Translations under genes and position numbers: made by a program
Shown: positions 63,880 to 64,000 of the stretch, in pieces
How positions within the stretch are numbered: position 1 is the first letter of the stretch
How the letters are laid out: each line of letters starts with the position of its first letter
NCBI GenBank assembly: GCA_009781185.1
Contig: WQYP01000001.1
Coordinates: forward strand, 21,148 to 85,147
Reading direction: 5' to 3'
DNA length: 64,000 bases
DNA from: Phycisphaerales bacterium
GTDB taxonomy: Bacteria > Planctomycetota > Phycisphaerae > WQYP01
Notes under the pieces: generated by a model
Seen by the model: only the letters and a program-made list of their open reading frames with translations
The model's database searches: none
What the model was told of the DNA's origin: nothing

Positions 63880-64000
63880 AGTCTCAAAAAGTACACCTTT
63901 TGATACTTCAATATCGGGGATTATTTTGCTGAAAAATTCATACAAGTCAAGCATTTTTAGGGAACTTTGGCGGAAAACGATCCGTTTCACGCCTTTTCGG

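Overview
The window has two parts. Positions 1 to about 16.1 kb are chromosomal: the 3' end of rfbC, mrdA/mrdB (PBP2/RodA), an ECF sigma factor, a HEAT-repeat protein, a carboxypeptidase-regulatory-like protein, a PAP2 phosphatase, two glycosyltransferases, a two-DTG aspartyl protease, rpsI/rplM and tRNA-Pro(GGG). Gene content and protein style suggest a planctomycete-like, possibly Phycisphaerae-type, host. From tRNA-Pro to about 63.9 kb lies a near-complete tailed prophage. Its order is: large serine recombinase; a divergent control region flanked by two sigma-like genes; a recombination/replication module (PD-(D/E)XK nuclease, Sak4-like ATPase, DUF669, RusA, PAPS-reductase-like protein, metallophosphoesterase, ParB-like proteins, helicase, prim-pol/AAA helicase); an iteron-like array; two methylase-like genes; a reverse-strand cargo block (HARE-HTH protein, class II glutamine amidotransferase, amidoligase); an IS110-family element; and packaging, head, tail and lysis genes. 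The observations I rate highest are: (1) the amidoligase/amidotransferase cargo and its neighbour operon, both driven by a duplicated 52-bp promoter/operator box; (2) a putative phage switch made of two divergent sigma-like genes around three distinct perfect palindromes; (3) a nine-copy CAAAACGAAT array, a candidate phage origin; (4) a ParB-like gene carrying two 20-bp inverted repeats that are exact reverse complements of each other; (5) heptanucleotide repeat tracts inside cell-envelope genes; (6) a serine recombinase whose last codons are antisense to tRNA-Pro. All calls were made by eye from sequence and translations. No homology search or folding program was run.
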